The translations under genes and the position numbers were made by a program. Below, one piece after another: positions 1-5,851 of a stretch of 11,223 nucleotides of DNA. The DNA is from an uncultured Propionibacteriaceae bacterium (GTDB lineage Bacteria; Actinomycetota; Actinomycetes; Propionibacteriales; Propionibacteriaceae). Under the pieces are notes generated by a model. The model searched no databases. It saw only the letters and a list, made by a program, of their open reading frames with translations, and was not told the origin of the DNA. The stretch covers positions 1-11,223 of the forward strand of contig CAMCJC010000052.1 of the NCBI GenBank assembly GCA_945875065.1, written 5' to 3'. Position 1 is the first letter of the stretch, and each line of letters starts with the position of its first letter.

Positions 1-33
1 CGTCCGTCAGAGGTAGGTGTCCGGAGGTTTTGT

Positions 34-40
34 CGGGAGG
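34..40 (+). promoter_or_regulatory. Ribosome binding site that sets the kinase start
   Basis: CGGGAGG lies 7 nt before ATG 48, which decides the start. The frame is also open from a TTG at 30, but that codon has no comparable site at the right distance. A frame running from the window edge to a TGA at 43-45 could be the end of an upstream gene translationally coupled to the kinase. Only 14 codons of it are visible, so it cannot be called. Confidence 0.6.
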
Positions 41-47
41 CTTGACG

Positions 48-2711
48 ATGACTGAGTCGTGGGAACCCACTCAGACCACTGTTGATGCTGCCACGCCGAG
101 TGGCGACGGCGAGCGGGAGTGGTCGGCCACGACGTTAGACGACGCGGCCTCCGCGACGACGCTGGATCAGCCGGCTGATCCCTTCGTCGCGATTCAGCTG
201 CCTCCGGGCCTGGCAGCCGACTATGAGCTGCTGGAACGGCTCGGTGGCGGCGGCGAGGCCGTCGTCCACCGGGCTCGCGACCTGCGGGTCGGCCGCGACG
301 TCGCCATCAAGGTCTATCTGGGCGCGGTGCCGGAGGCGCGGTTCGAGATCGGCGACGAAACGCACCGGCGGTACTTCCCGCACGAGCATGCGGTCGACCT
401 GTACGAGCGGCGCAGCGAGGCCGGCACCTACGTCGAGGTGATGGAGTACTGCCCGGCGGGCACCCTTGCGGACTACGTCGCCGGGCGGCAGCTCGGGCAC
501 GACGAGATCGTTGCGGTCGTGGCGGAGATCGCAGCCGCCATCGATGCCATGGGCACGTGGCGGCACGGCGACATCAAGCCCCAGAACATCCTCGTGCGCA
601 GCCGGAGCCCCCTTGACCTTGTCCTGACCGACTTCGGCCTCACCCAAAACCTCGGCGAGCGGGCCCGAGTCACCACCGTCGGCCACGGCACCCGCCTCTA
701 CCAGCCGCCCGGCACCGGCCATTCGGCCCGCAAGAGCGACGACTGGTGGGCGCTCGGCATCATCGTCGCCGAACTAGCCGCCGGCCAGCACCCGTTCGCC
801 GGCCTGTTTGGGGCGTCGTTCAACGAGGAAGTCCTCCGTGACTTCCTCATCCACAACCCCGTCCCCACCGACCACCTCGCCGATCATCGCGTTCGACGCC
901 TCGTCCAGGGCCTGCTGATCCGCAACCCCGATGAGCGCTTCGGCTACGACGAGGTCCGCGTCTGGCTCGACGGCGATCTCCCGCCCCTGCCCGCGGACGT
1001 CGTCGCGGCCAGCCCTGCGGCCCTGCCGCCGCTGAACTTCCAGGGCACCCTGTACCGCGACTACGCCTCCCTCGCCGAGGCGATCCGTACCAGCCCCCGC
1101 TGCTCCGAAGCCGGTGGTGGTGTCACCCTGCGCGCGATCATCGGGTGGACCGAGGGCACGCCGCTGCACCGACAGGCGCGCAACATCGCATCGAACCAGT
1201 CGACCCTGAAGGGGCGCCTAACGGCCTGCCTACTGGCTGCGCTCCTGGCTGGCGACGGCAGGGCAGTGTTCTCGGGCGTCGACCTCACCTCCCCCGAGGG
1301 CCTGGCCGAGGCGGGCGGCAACCCGGAACTGCTCGCCGAGATGCTTGAGAACCACGTTCTCGAGCGCTTCAGCGAGATCCTCGACAACTCGCAACTCGCG
1401 CGCATCGCCCAGACCTGGCGGGACCACTACGAGCGGGCCTACCGCCTCGTCCCAGACTTCAATCGTGGCGGCTCCGTCGTCCCGACGATCCTCGCCCACG
1501 CCTGGCGCCTTGCCATCAACCCCGCCTACGCCGCCGAGCTGCACGCCGCCGCCGATGCCGCAGCCGACACCAAGGACATCGAGCTGGCCGACTGGCTCCA
1601 ACCCCTGCTCGAGGCCCGCGACAGCCCTGCCGCCGACGTAGCGCTCCTGGTATCCATGCCCCGGGCCGAGGTGATCATCGCCGCCAAACAGGAGGAGCGA
1701 CGTCGCGAGCAGGCCGCCGAACAGCAGCGACTTGAGCAGGAACGCGAGCGCCAGCGCGAGGAAGAGGAGCGGCAACGGCAGGAACGCGAACGGGAGGCCG
1801 TCCAGCGGGCGGAGTTCAGGGCCCGGCGGAAACGATCCAACCTGTTGGGTCTGAGCTGGCGCGTGGCGATTCTGCAGGTGTCGTGGTTGATCTGGATCTC
1901 GCTGCGAGGATGGGCTCGCGGGGATTCCTTGGCCGAGATGGTGCCTGCGGTCGTCGCAGTGGGAATCGCGACCTTAGCCGGTGTCATAGCCCTCGTGGCA
2001 TGGATCGCCGCAGAGGACTGGTTCAGTCCGGGCACCGTTGGGGTCTTGAACGCGGTTGGCTTCCTAGCCGGGACCGTCGAGACGGCCCTAACCCCAGCGC
2101 ACGAGGGATTCTGGTGGCCGTTCTCGCTGCTGCGGGTCCTGGGGGTTGGTGCCATCCCGTACCTCTATGCTCCGTTGATCAGCTTGCTCCTCACCTTGGG
2201 TTATGTCCTGGTCATCTCCAAGAGAGCGCCTCGGCGGCGTATCCACGTCCGCTACCAGAACGCCTACTGGGCTCCCCTGTTCCTCCCCGGTCTGGCCTTA
2301 GTTCCTGATGTTGCGCTTGGCTTCTTCACCTCTGGCAGTTCACCGCAAGCCATGGGGGTGTGGCTGACGGAACTGTCGGAGCTAGCCGTCCTGCTGGCGA
2401 CCGTCGCCTTGGCCGCCCTGCCCTTGGTCCGTTTCAGCGAGGGGTTGAGCGTCGTGCTTGCTGTTGGATGCCTGGCCCTAACGACCATCCTGATAGCCGT
2501 CCGGTTCGCGGACGACACCCACCTCATGCTGGCGGAAGTGGCTCAGTGGATCTGGGGTACCTTCCACATCCAGCCTAAACCCGGGACGCTCGGCTGGTGG
2601 CTCACTGCCCGCCCCATCGGCATGGGCCTCACGTTGGAGCTCATCATCCTGGCGTTCGCCTACCTCTGCCTGGCTTACGTCCGGTTCTACAAGGAAAGGA
2701 ACGCGACCTAG
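48..2711 (+). CDS. Membrane-anchored Hanks-type serine/threonine protein kinase
   Basis: This 887-aa protein should phosphorylate Ser/Thr on partner proteins from a membrane-bound position. A Thr-rich N-tail carries SATTLD twice (residues 26-31 and 35-40). The kinase domain spans about 59-309: Gly-rich loop LGGGGEAVV near 65-73, VAIK with Lys88, catalytic HGDIKPQN at 173-180 (Asp175, Asn180) and DFG at 195-197. The residue before the catalytic Asp is Gly, not Arg, so it is a non-RD kinase and may not need activation-loop phosphorylation. The segment between VAIK and the hinge is short and atypical. A region of no recognised family (about 315-545) follows, then a highly charged Glu/Arg/Gln coiled coil (about 548-600) and about eight hydrophobic membrane segments to the C-terminus. 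Most bacterial PknB-type kinases have one TM helix and extracellular PASTA or similar domains, so this tail is unusual. It converges on the PP2C gene with a 4-bp overlap (CTAG). Confidence 0.93.
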   Translation: MTESWEPTQTTVDAATPSGDGEREWSATTLDDAASATTLDQPADPFVAIQLPPGLAADYELLERLGGGGEAVVHRARDLRVGRDVAIKVYLGAVPEARFEIGDETHRRYFPHEHAVDLYERRSEAGTYVEVMEYCPAGTLADYVAGRQLGHDEIVAVVAEIAAAIDAMGTWRHGDIKPQNILVRSRSPLDLVLTDFGLTQNLGERARVTTVGHGTRLYQPPGTGHSARKSDDWWALGIIVAELAAGQHPFAGLFGASFNEEVLRDFLIHNPVPTDHLADHRVRRLVQGLLIRNPDERFGYDEVRVWLDGDLPPLPADVVAASPAALPPLNFQGTLYRDYASLAEAIRTSPRCSEAGGGVTLRAIIGWTEGTPLHRQARNIASNQSTLKGRLTACLLAALLAGDGRAVFSGVDLTSPEGLAEAGGNPELLAEMLENHVLERFSEILDNSQLARIAQTWRDHYERAYRLVPDFNRGGSVVPTILAHAWRLAINPAYAAELHAAADAAADTKDIELADWLQPLLEARDSPAADVALLVSMPRAEVIIAAKQEERRREQAAEQQRLEQERERQREEEERQRQEREREAVQRAEFRARRKRSNLLGLSWRVAILQVSWLIWISLRGWARGDSLAEMVPAVVAVGIATLAGVIALVAWIAAEDWFSPGTVGVLNAVGFLAGTVETALTPAHEGFWWPFSLLRVLGVGAIPYLYAPLISLLLTLGYVLVISKRAPRRRIHVRYQNAYWAPLFLPGLALVPDVALGFFTSGSSPQAMGVWLTELSELAVLLATVALAALPLVRFSEGLSVVLAVGCLALTTILIAVRFADDTHLMLAEVAQWIWGTFHIQPKPGTLGWWLTARPIGMGLTLELIILAFAYLCLAYVRFYKERNAT

Positions 2712-3439
2712 AGCGACACCTCCGCTGGGCTTAGTCGGCGCTTCGGGGACGTGACGACGTCGATGACGGCCACCGTCACGTTGTCGGGGGCGCCGCCTTT
2801 CAGCGCGGCGGTGACGAGGCGGGTGGAGGCGTCGTCGCCTTCGAGGAGGCACTCGATGTCCGTGTCGGACACGACGTCGACTAGGCCGTCGCTGCACAGC
2901 AGCAGGCGTTGGCCGGCGAGCAGGTCGAGGTCGTAGCAGTGCACGTCGAGCGGCTTGTCCATCGGGCCGAGGGCCTGGGTCAGCACCGGCAGGTTCGCGG
3001 CGACCCGATCGTCGACGGTCAGGGCGGAGAGCTCCGGGTCGGCGAGGTAGGCGCGGGAGTCGCCGACGTGGAAGATCGACGCGGTGCCGTCGGGGCGTAC
3101 CTCGACGACGACGGCGGTGGTCCCCAGCCCACGCAGCTCGGGGCGCGCCTGGCCGAGGCGGTTAAGGTCGTCGGAGACACGCTGGATGTCGGCGGCGACG
3201 TCGTCGCCGGGTTTCGACAGCTCACAGGCGGCGATCTGCGACGCGGTCTCGCCGCCCAGGTGGCCGCCCATGCCGTCGCACACCACGATCCGCAGCGGCT
3301 GCTCCACGGTCAGGTTCCAGGTTTGGGGGTCGCCGTGGTCGTGCTGGATAACGGTGCCGGCGAGGGCAGCGGCGTCCTCGTTGTGTTCGCGTTCGCAGCC
3401 GACGTCGGTCGCGACCGTGACGTGTAGGGTCAGCTCCAT
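2708..3439 (-). CDS. PP2C-family (PPM) serine/threonine protein phosphatase
   Basis: A soluble 243-aa metal-dependent phosphatase, about the length of a bare PP2C catalytic domain such as the PstP/Stp core without its membrane tail. The expected motifs appear in order: NED at 20-22, DGMGGH at 55-60 (metal-binding Asp), GTT at 106-108, GDSR at 126-129, CSDGL at 182-186 and APDNVT at 217-222 (C-terminal metal Asp and Asn). All key acidic residues are present, so it is probably active. It presumably removes phosphates placed by the convergent kinase; this is inferred from proximity. The ATG start lies inside the last codons of the FHA gene (10-nt overlap), implying translational coupling. Its TAG stop shares CTAG with the kinase stop. 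Confidence 0.95.
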   Translation of the reverse strand: MELTLHVTVATDVGCEREHNEDAAALAGTVIQHDHGDPQTWNLTVEQPLRIVVCDGMGGHLGGETASQIAACELSKPGDDVAADIQRVSDDLNRLGQARPELRGLGTTAVVVEVRPDGTASIFHVGDSRAYLADPELSALTVDDRVAANLPVLTQALGPMDKPLDVHCYDLDLLAGQRLLLCSDGLVDVVSDTDIECLLEGDDASTRLVTAALKGGAPDNVTVAVIDVVTSPKRRLSPAEVSL

Positions 3440-3888
3440 TTCAGTTCCACTTCTCGATTTGCGGCCAGCCGCAGTCGCTGGCCGGGCGCCAAGGGTCGGG
3501 GCGCCTGCGGGGTCAGGCGGGCTCCGTCAATGAACGTACCGTTGCGGGAGTCCAGGTCGGTGACCATGACGACGCCGTCGCCCAGCTGCACGGTGCAGTG
3601 CAGGCCGCCGATGTTGGTCCAGCCGATGCCCTCCAAGCTCGCCCCGAACGGCGAGTGAGGGGAGCGGCCGATGAGCACCGGCGTTTCCGGGGACAGCGCG
3701 ACCTCCACCCCCGCCAGACGCAGCACGACCCCCGGGGCCGGCGCGGGTTCGAGAGTCGGCGCCGACCCCGGGGGCGGGGCTGGAGTGATGGCCGCGGGGA
3801 GGCACGGCTGAGTCTCGCGAAGGTGGATTTCGCAGAGGGGGCGGTCGTCGTCGAACACCTCGCGGCAGACCGTACAAGTGGTGGCCAC
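3430..3888 (-). CDS. FHA-domain protein with an N-terminal Cys/His zinc-knuckle motif
   Basis: A 152-aa protein starting with GTG. Residues 5-22 hold C-x2-C-x10-C-x2-H (Cys5, Cys8, Cys19, His22), a likely small zinc-binding knuckle. A Pro/Ala-rich linker (about 31-52) leads to a C-terminal FHA domain (about 53-152), a phosphothreonine-binding fold. FHA signatures seen are IGRS at 73-76, His97 and SRNGTFIDG at 114-122. The Ser usually three residues before the conserved His (SxxH) is Gly here, so phosphate contacts may differ from the textbook domain. It probably reads phosphothreonines made by the neighbouring kinase, possibly on the kinase's own N-tail. The GTG directly follows the radical-SAM stop codon with no spacer, and its RBS (GGAGAGGAG) lies in that gene's last codons. 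The gene ends 10 nt inside the PP2C gene. Confidence 0.9.
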   Translation of the reverse strand: MATTCTVCREVFDDDRPLCEIHLRETQPCLPAAITPAPPPGSAPTLEPAPAPGVVLRLAGVEVALSPETPVLIGRSPHSPFGASLEGIGWTNIGGLHCTVQLGDGVVMVTDLDSRNGTFIDGARLTPQAPRPLAPGQRLRLAANREVELKWS

Positions 3889-4521
3889 TTAGACTCCTCT
3901 CCAGGACCTACCCTTCAGCCATACGCCGGCTTGGCGCAGGTCATGGGTCAGGGCCTCCAACTCCCCGGGGCGGGGGATGCCGGTCAGGAACAGCCGCCCG
4001 TCCTCGATGGCGAAGTCCAGGGCCGGGCGTTCCTCCCAGGGGCGAGAGTAGCGCTCCCGTCCGAGCTCGGAGACCAGAATCAGCTCCTGATTCGCCGAGC
4101 CCATCAAAAAGAGGTCACCCGCCTCGGCCGCGACGAACGGGCCGGCGACGACGGCATCGGCCAACTCGAACAGCCATGGCCAGTCGCTCCACACCTGGGC
4201 CGGGTCGCGCCCGGTGAACACGAGGACATCCCAGGTCTCGCCTCGCGCTGTCGCGAGGGGCCGCAGCATCGCCAGCAGGCCGGGCAGTTCGGGCTGCTCG
4301 GTGGGTTCGCCGCCGCTGATCGTCACGCCATCGACGCCCTGGGGGAGGGTCAGCAGCCAGGCGGCCAGATCCTCGGCGGGCCAGTCCCGGTCGGCTCTAA
4401 ACGGCCAGGTATCGACGGCCATGCAGCCGGCGCAGCGCAGCGAACAGCCCTGCGTCCAGATCGTGGCCCGCGTCCCGAACCCGAGGTTTCGAACCGGGTG
4501 GGCGAGGCGGGAGATCAGCAC
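3889..4521 (-). CDS. Radical-SAM 4Fe-4S protein, NrdG/activase-like
   Basis: A 210-aa radical S-adenosylmethionine protein. The SAM-cluster motif C-x3-C-x2-C is at Cys26, Cys30 and Cys33 (in GCSLRCAGC), and GGEP, which contacts the SAM amino group, is at 70-73. The compact length without a second Cys-rich cluster domain and the approach TxxxQGC before the motif resemble NrdG and other glycyl-radical-enzyme activases. Those normally act on a partner such as NrdD or PflB, but no glycyl-radical enzyme is in the window. The setting, between a truncated gene and an FHA/PP2C pair, argues for a role tied to the phosphorylation module rather than nucleotide reduction. The substrate is unknown. The start is GTG, with GGAGG 4 nt upstream lying inside the end of the preceding reading frame, which overlaps by 7 nt. 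Confidence 0.88.
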   Translation of the reverse strand: MLISRLAHPVRNLGFGTRATIWTQGCSLRCAGCMAVDTWPFRADRDWPAEDLAAWLLTLPQGVDGVTISGGEPTEQPELPGLLAMLRPLATARGETWDVLVFTGRDPAQVWSDWPWLFELADAVVAGPFVAAEAGDLFLMGSANQELILVSELGRERYSRPWEERPALDFAIEDGRLFLTGIPRPGELEALTHDLRQAGVWLKGRSWRGV

Positions 4522-4645
4522 GTGGCCTCCAGCTCCCAGTGGCCGTCGGCGGTCTGGGTGAGCGATGTCACGCCGAGCCGCGTGGTGCCGGGCGGGAGCG
4601 CGATCAACCCAACAAGCCGGTGTTGCAACGACCGGTTGAACCCGG
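4515..4645 (-). pseudogene. 3' fragment of the operon's upstream gene, cut by an insertion sequence
   Basis: On the minus strand an open frame reads into the radical-SAM gene and stops (TGA 4517-4515) just past its GTG. Its last residues, LPPGTTRLGVTSLTQTADG followed by HWELEATC, look like real protein with good codon usage. The 7-nt overlap with the next gene is what one expects inside an operon. Upstream, the frame runs into DNA that on the plus strand encodes IS3 transposase sequence (from about 4641), and there is a stop at 4697-4695, so the 5' part of the gene is missing. The family is not recognised. The exact junction is uncertain by about 10-20 bp. Confidence 0.6.
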
Positions 4646-4983
4646 TCAGTATCGAGCGATTCGTTACACTGAGCGGCTCGCCGAAGCCGTGGCCTCAGTC
4701 GACTCCAGAGGCGATAGCTACGACAACACCCTGGCCGAGGCGTTCAACTCGCTGTTCAAAGCCGAGTGCATCCGTAACTCCGCGATGCGTCCCAAAGGCG
4801 GCTGGGCCTCGATCCGAGACGTTGAGATCGCTGTCGCGCAATACGCCGACTGGTTCGACGAACGCCGACTCCACGGTCAGATCGGCATGGTCCCGCCCGC
4901 CGAAGCCGAGACCTAATACGAGGCAACACACCACGATCGAATACGATCAACACAACGTCCCTACCGGGGTCGGAGCCAACTAA
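4641..4983 (+). pseudogene. IS3-family transposase (orfB) C-terminal remnant, frameshifted
   Basis: The translated segment contains IRYTERLAEAVASVDSRGDS, then YDNTLAEAFNSLF, DVEIAVAQYADWF and RRLHGQIGMVPPAEAE. These are characteristic of the end of the IS3 orfB integrase core. The Glu in the NTLAEAF stretch corresponds to the last catalytic residue of the DDE triad. The two Asp residues lay in the missing part. The main frame stops early at TAA 4914-4916 after PPAEAET. The usual family ending continues in another frame as YDQHNVPTGVGAN with a stop at 4981-4983, so at least one frameshift has occurred near 4905-4925. It cannot be an active transposase. Confidence 0.85.
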
Positions 4984-4985
4984 AC

Positions 4986-5013
4986 GAGTCTCCACGAAAC
5001 CCGGGACGCTTCA
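4986..5013 (+). repeat. Right terminal inverted repeat of the IS3 element
   Basis: This 28-bp sequence, read inward on the minus strand, begins TGAAGCGTCCCGGG and ends GGAGACTC. It has the pattern of IS3-family ends in actinobacteria (TGAAC-CGCCCCGG...GGAGACTC, as in IS6110). It starts 2 bp after the stop of the frameshifted orfB ending, as expected for this family. The matching left repeat is not in the window. Confidence 0.75.
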
Positions 5014-5113
5014 CTCTCTGGGATACGGTTTGGGCATGCTGACCTCCTCCCAGCCAACCCCCTCAGGCTAGCCATCTCGAATGTCACCTACCCCTGCAGC
5101 AGACCCAGGGTCA
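5014..5113 (-). mobile_element. First 100 bp of a second IS3-type element, with the start of orfA
   Basis: On the minus strand a strong site, GGGAGGAGG, lies just before ATG 5037-5035, which opens MPKPYPRE, a typical IS3 orfA N-terminus. Exactly eight codons later (at 5014) the sequence switches to the terminal repeat of the neighbouring IS element. The probable left end begins TGACCCTGGGTCT at 5113-5101, where the reading frame of the next transposase relic breaks off. This element therefore seems to have inserted in the rve transposase gene and then been interrupted itself. The left-end position is inferred. Confidence 0.6.
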
Positions 5114-5622
5114 GGCTCCCCCACCATCATGGTCGACCATATCGATCTCCACGACCCCGGTATGGCATCGTCCCAGTCCGCGAAGGTGCGGATCGGGATC
5201 TGGTGCTTCAGCAGTGATCCGGGCTTGGCGTGAGTGCGGCCCCGCGGCGTCATTCGGGATCGTTCACCAGCCAGCATCCGGCCGATCACGGCCGCCGAGA
5301 TCTGAGCCAGCAGCTCGGCCTGCTTGTCACTCAGCGCGATCTCGCCCTCTGGCCAGGATCTTGCCAGCTGACGCCTGCAGTACCCAGCAGTGGATCAACG
5401 CGGGCAGCAGGTCATCCCCGTAGACCCGGGCGCGGGGCTTGCGCGGCTGGACTGGATTGAGCTGCAGCGCTTCACGCAACGCGGCCCGGGCGTAGACACG
5501 GTGTCAGCCAGTCAGTCCCACAGCTCGTCCCGAATCCGGGTCTTGCCCGCCCGATCGGCACTGCGATACGCGAGTGTCAGCTTCTTCGTCGCAGCCTGAC
5601 GTTGGCGCATCGTCAGCTCCAT
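5114..5622 (-). pseudogene. Degenerate rve/DDE transposase (integrase-core), N-terminal two thirds
   Basis: The minus strand, read in changing frames, gives a coherent transposase. It opens MELTMRQRQAATKKLTLAYR (ATG at 5622-5620, alternative ATG at 5610) and continues SADRAGKTRIRDEL. After a frame change it reads YARAALREALQLNPVQPRKP and YGDDLLPALIHCW, and then AELLAQISAAVIGRMLAGER, KPGSLLKHQIPIRTFADWDD and VVEIDMVDHDGGG. Defects include a shift after DEL, a TGA in place of an expected Trp codon just before HRVYARA, an internal deletion between the LIHCW and LAQIS segments, and a 1-nt loss near IPG. Family members in actinobacteria carry an HTH-like N-region before an integrase core whose first catalytic Asp is in the VEIDLVxHDGG stretch. 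Everything after that is missing, so the gene is dead. The exact IS family name is not assigned. Confidence 0.8.
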
Positions 5623-5632
5623 GATCGATCAT
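5621..5632. repeat. 12-bp perfect palindrome upstream of the transposase relic
   Basis: ATGATCGATCAT is fully self-complementary and overlaps the proposed ATG of the transposase pseudogene on the minus strand. It could be an operator or simply chance. No function is claimed. Confidence 0.35.
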
Positions 5633-5653
5633 GCCCAGATGCGGAGACCTTTA

Positions 5654-5701
5654 ACGTGAGGTAACGAAGTACACAGCCGGAGAAATCACGTGAGGCAACG
5701 A
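5654..5701. repeat. Pair of direct repeats at the outer end of the transposase relic
   Basis: ACGTGAGGTAACGA (5654-5667) and ACGTGAGGCAACGA (5688-5701) match at 13 of 14 positions and are spaced 34 bp apart. They lie between the transposase start and unrelated DNA upstream of the ABC-F gene, where an IS end should be. They are probably sub-terminal transposase-binding repeats of that IS. Confidence 0.55.
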
Positions 5702-5730
5702 TCCCGTCGAGGCGGAGGTTTTGGACGAGT

Positions 5731-5781
5731 CAACTCAAGTAGTTGCCGGTATTACCGGTCGCTGGCTAGACGAGATACCAT
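5731..5781 (+). promoter_or_regulatory. Possible promoter and operator of the ABC-F gene
   Basis: Two adjacent inverted repeats are visible: CAACT-caagt-AGTTG (5731-5745) and CCGGTA-t-TACCGG (5746-5758). Downstream, TACCAT at 5776-5781 fits the actinobacterial -10 pattern TANNNT. TTACCG at 5752-5757, 18 bp upstream, is a poor -35 and would overlap the second palindrome. The promoter call is weak; the palindromes are seen directly. Confidence 0.3.
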
Positions 5782-5800
5782 GTAGAAGTGATCCTTCAGC

Positions 5801-5845
5801 CCGACCAGGTCGGCGGCGGCATCGCCGCCGCCGATGATTCGAGGT
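5801..5845 (+). promoter_or_regulatory. Structured leader with overlapping hairpins before the ABC-F start
   Basis: One hairpin is CCGAC-cag-GTCGG (5801-5813). A second, stronger one has perfect 11-bp arms, TCGGCGGCGGC (5810-5820) and GCCGCCGCCGA (5824-5834), around an ATC loop. They share bases 5810-5813 and so exclude each other. The second ends 6 nt before the GAGG ribosome site (5841-5844). Genes for ABC-F antibiotic-resistance proteins are often controlled by ribosome-mediated attenuation in such leaders; that this one works so is inference. Confidence 0.4.
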
Positions 5846-5851
5846 CGTTCA

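Larger units (their letters stand above)
4641..5013 (+). mobile_element. Truncated IS3-family element (right end only)
   Basis: Only about 370 bp of what should be a roughly 1.2-1.5 kb element remain: the 3' end of the orfB transposase and a right terminal inverted repeat at 4986-5013. The left part, including orfA and most of orfB, is missing, and the truncated edge abuts the broken operon gene. The right end abuts the start of another IS (5014-5113), so this element probably landed in that one. Confidence 0.8.

Noticed and set aside
1..45. C-terminal end of an upstream plus-strand gene (stop at 14-16 or 43-45)
   Set aside because: Two frames are possible and at most 14 codons are visible, so no gene can be supported.
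2909..3427. Long plus-strand open frame opposite the PP2C gene
   Set aside because: It is the antisense shadow of a gene with all PP2C motifs; high GC makes such opposite frames long.
3598..4983. A 461-codon plus-strand frame across the FHA and radical-SAM genes
   Set aside because: It is antisense to two well-supported genes. Only its last 20 or so codons are meaningful, as the shifted end of the IS3 transposase.
5130..5141. 12-bp palindrome ATGGTCGACCAT
   Set aside because: It falls in the transposase relic where it encodes the expected MVDH residues, so coding explains it.
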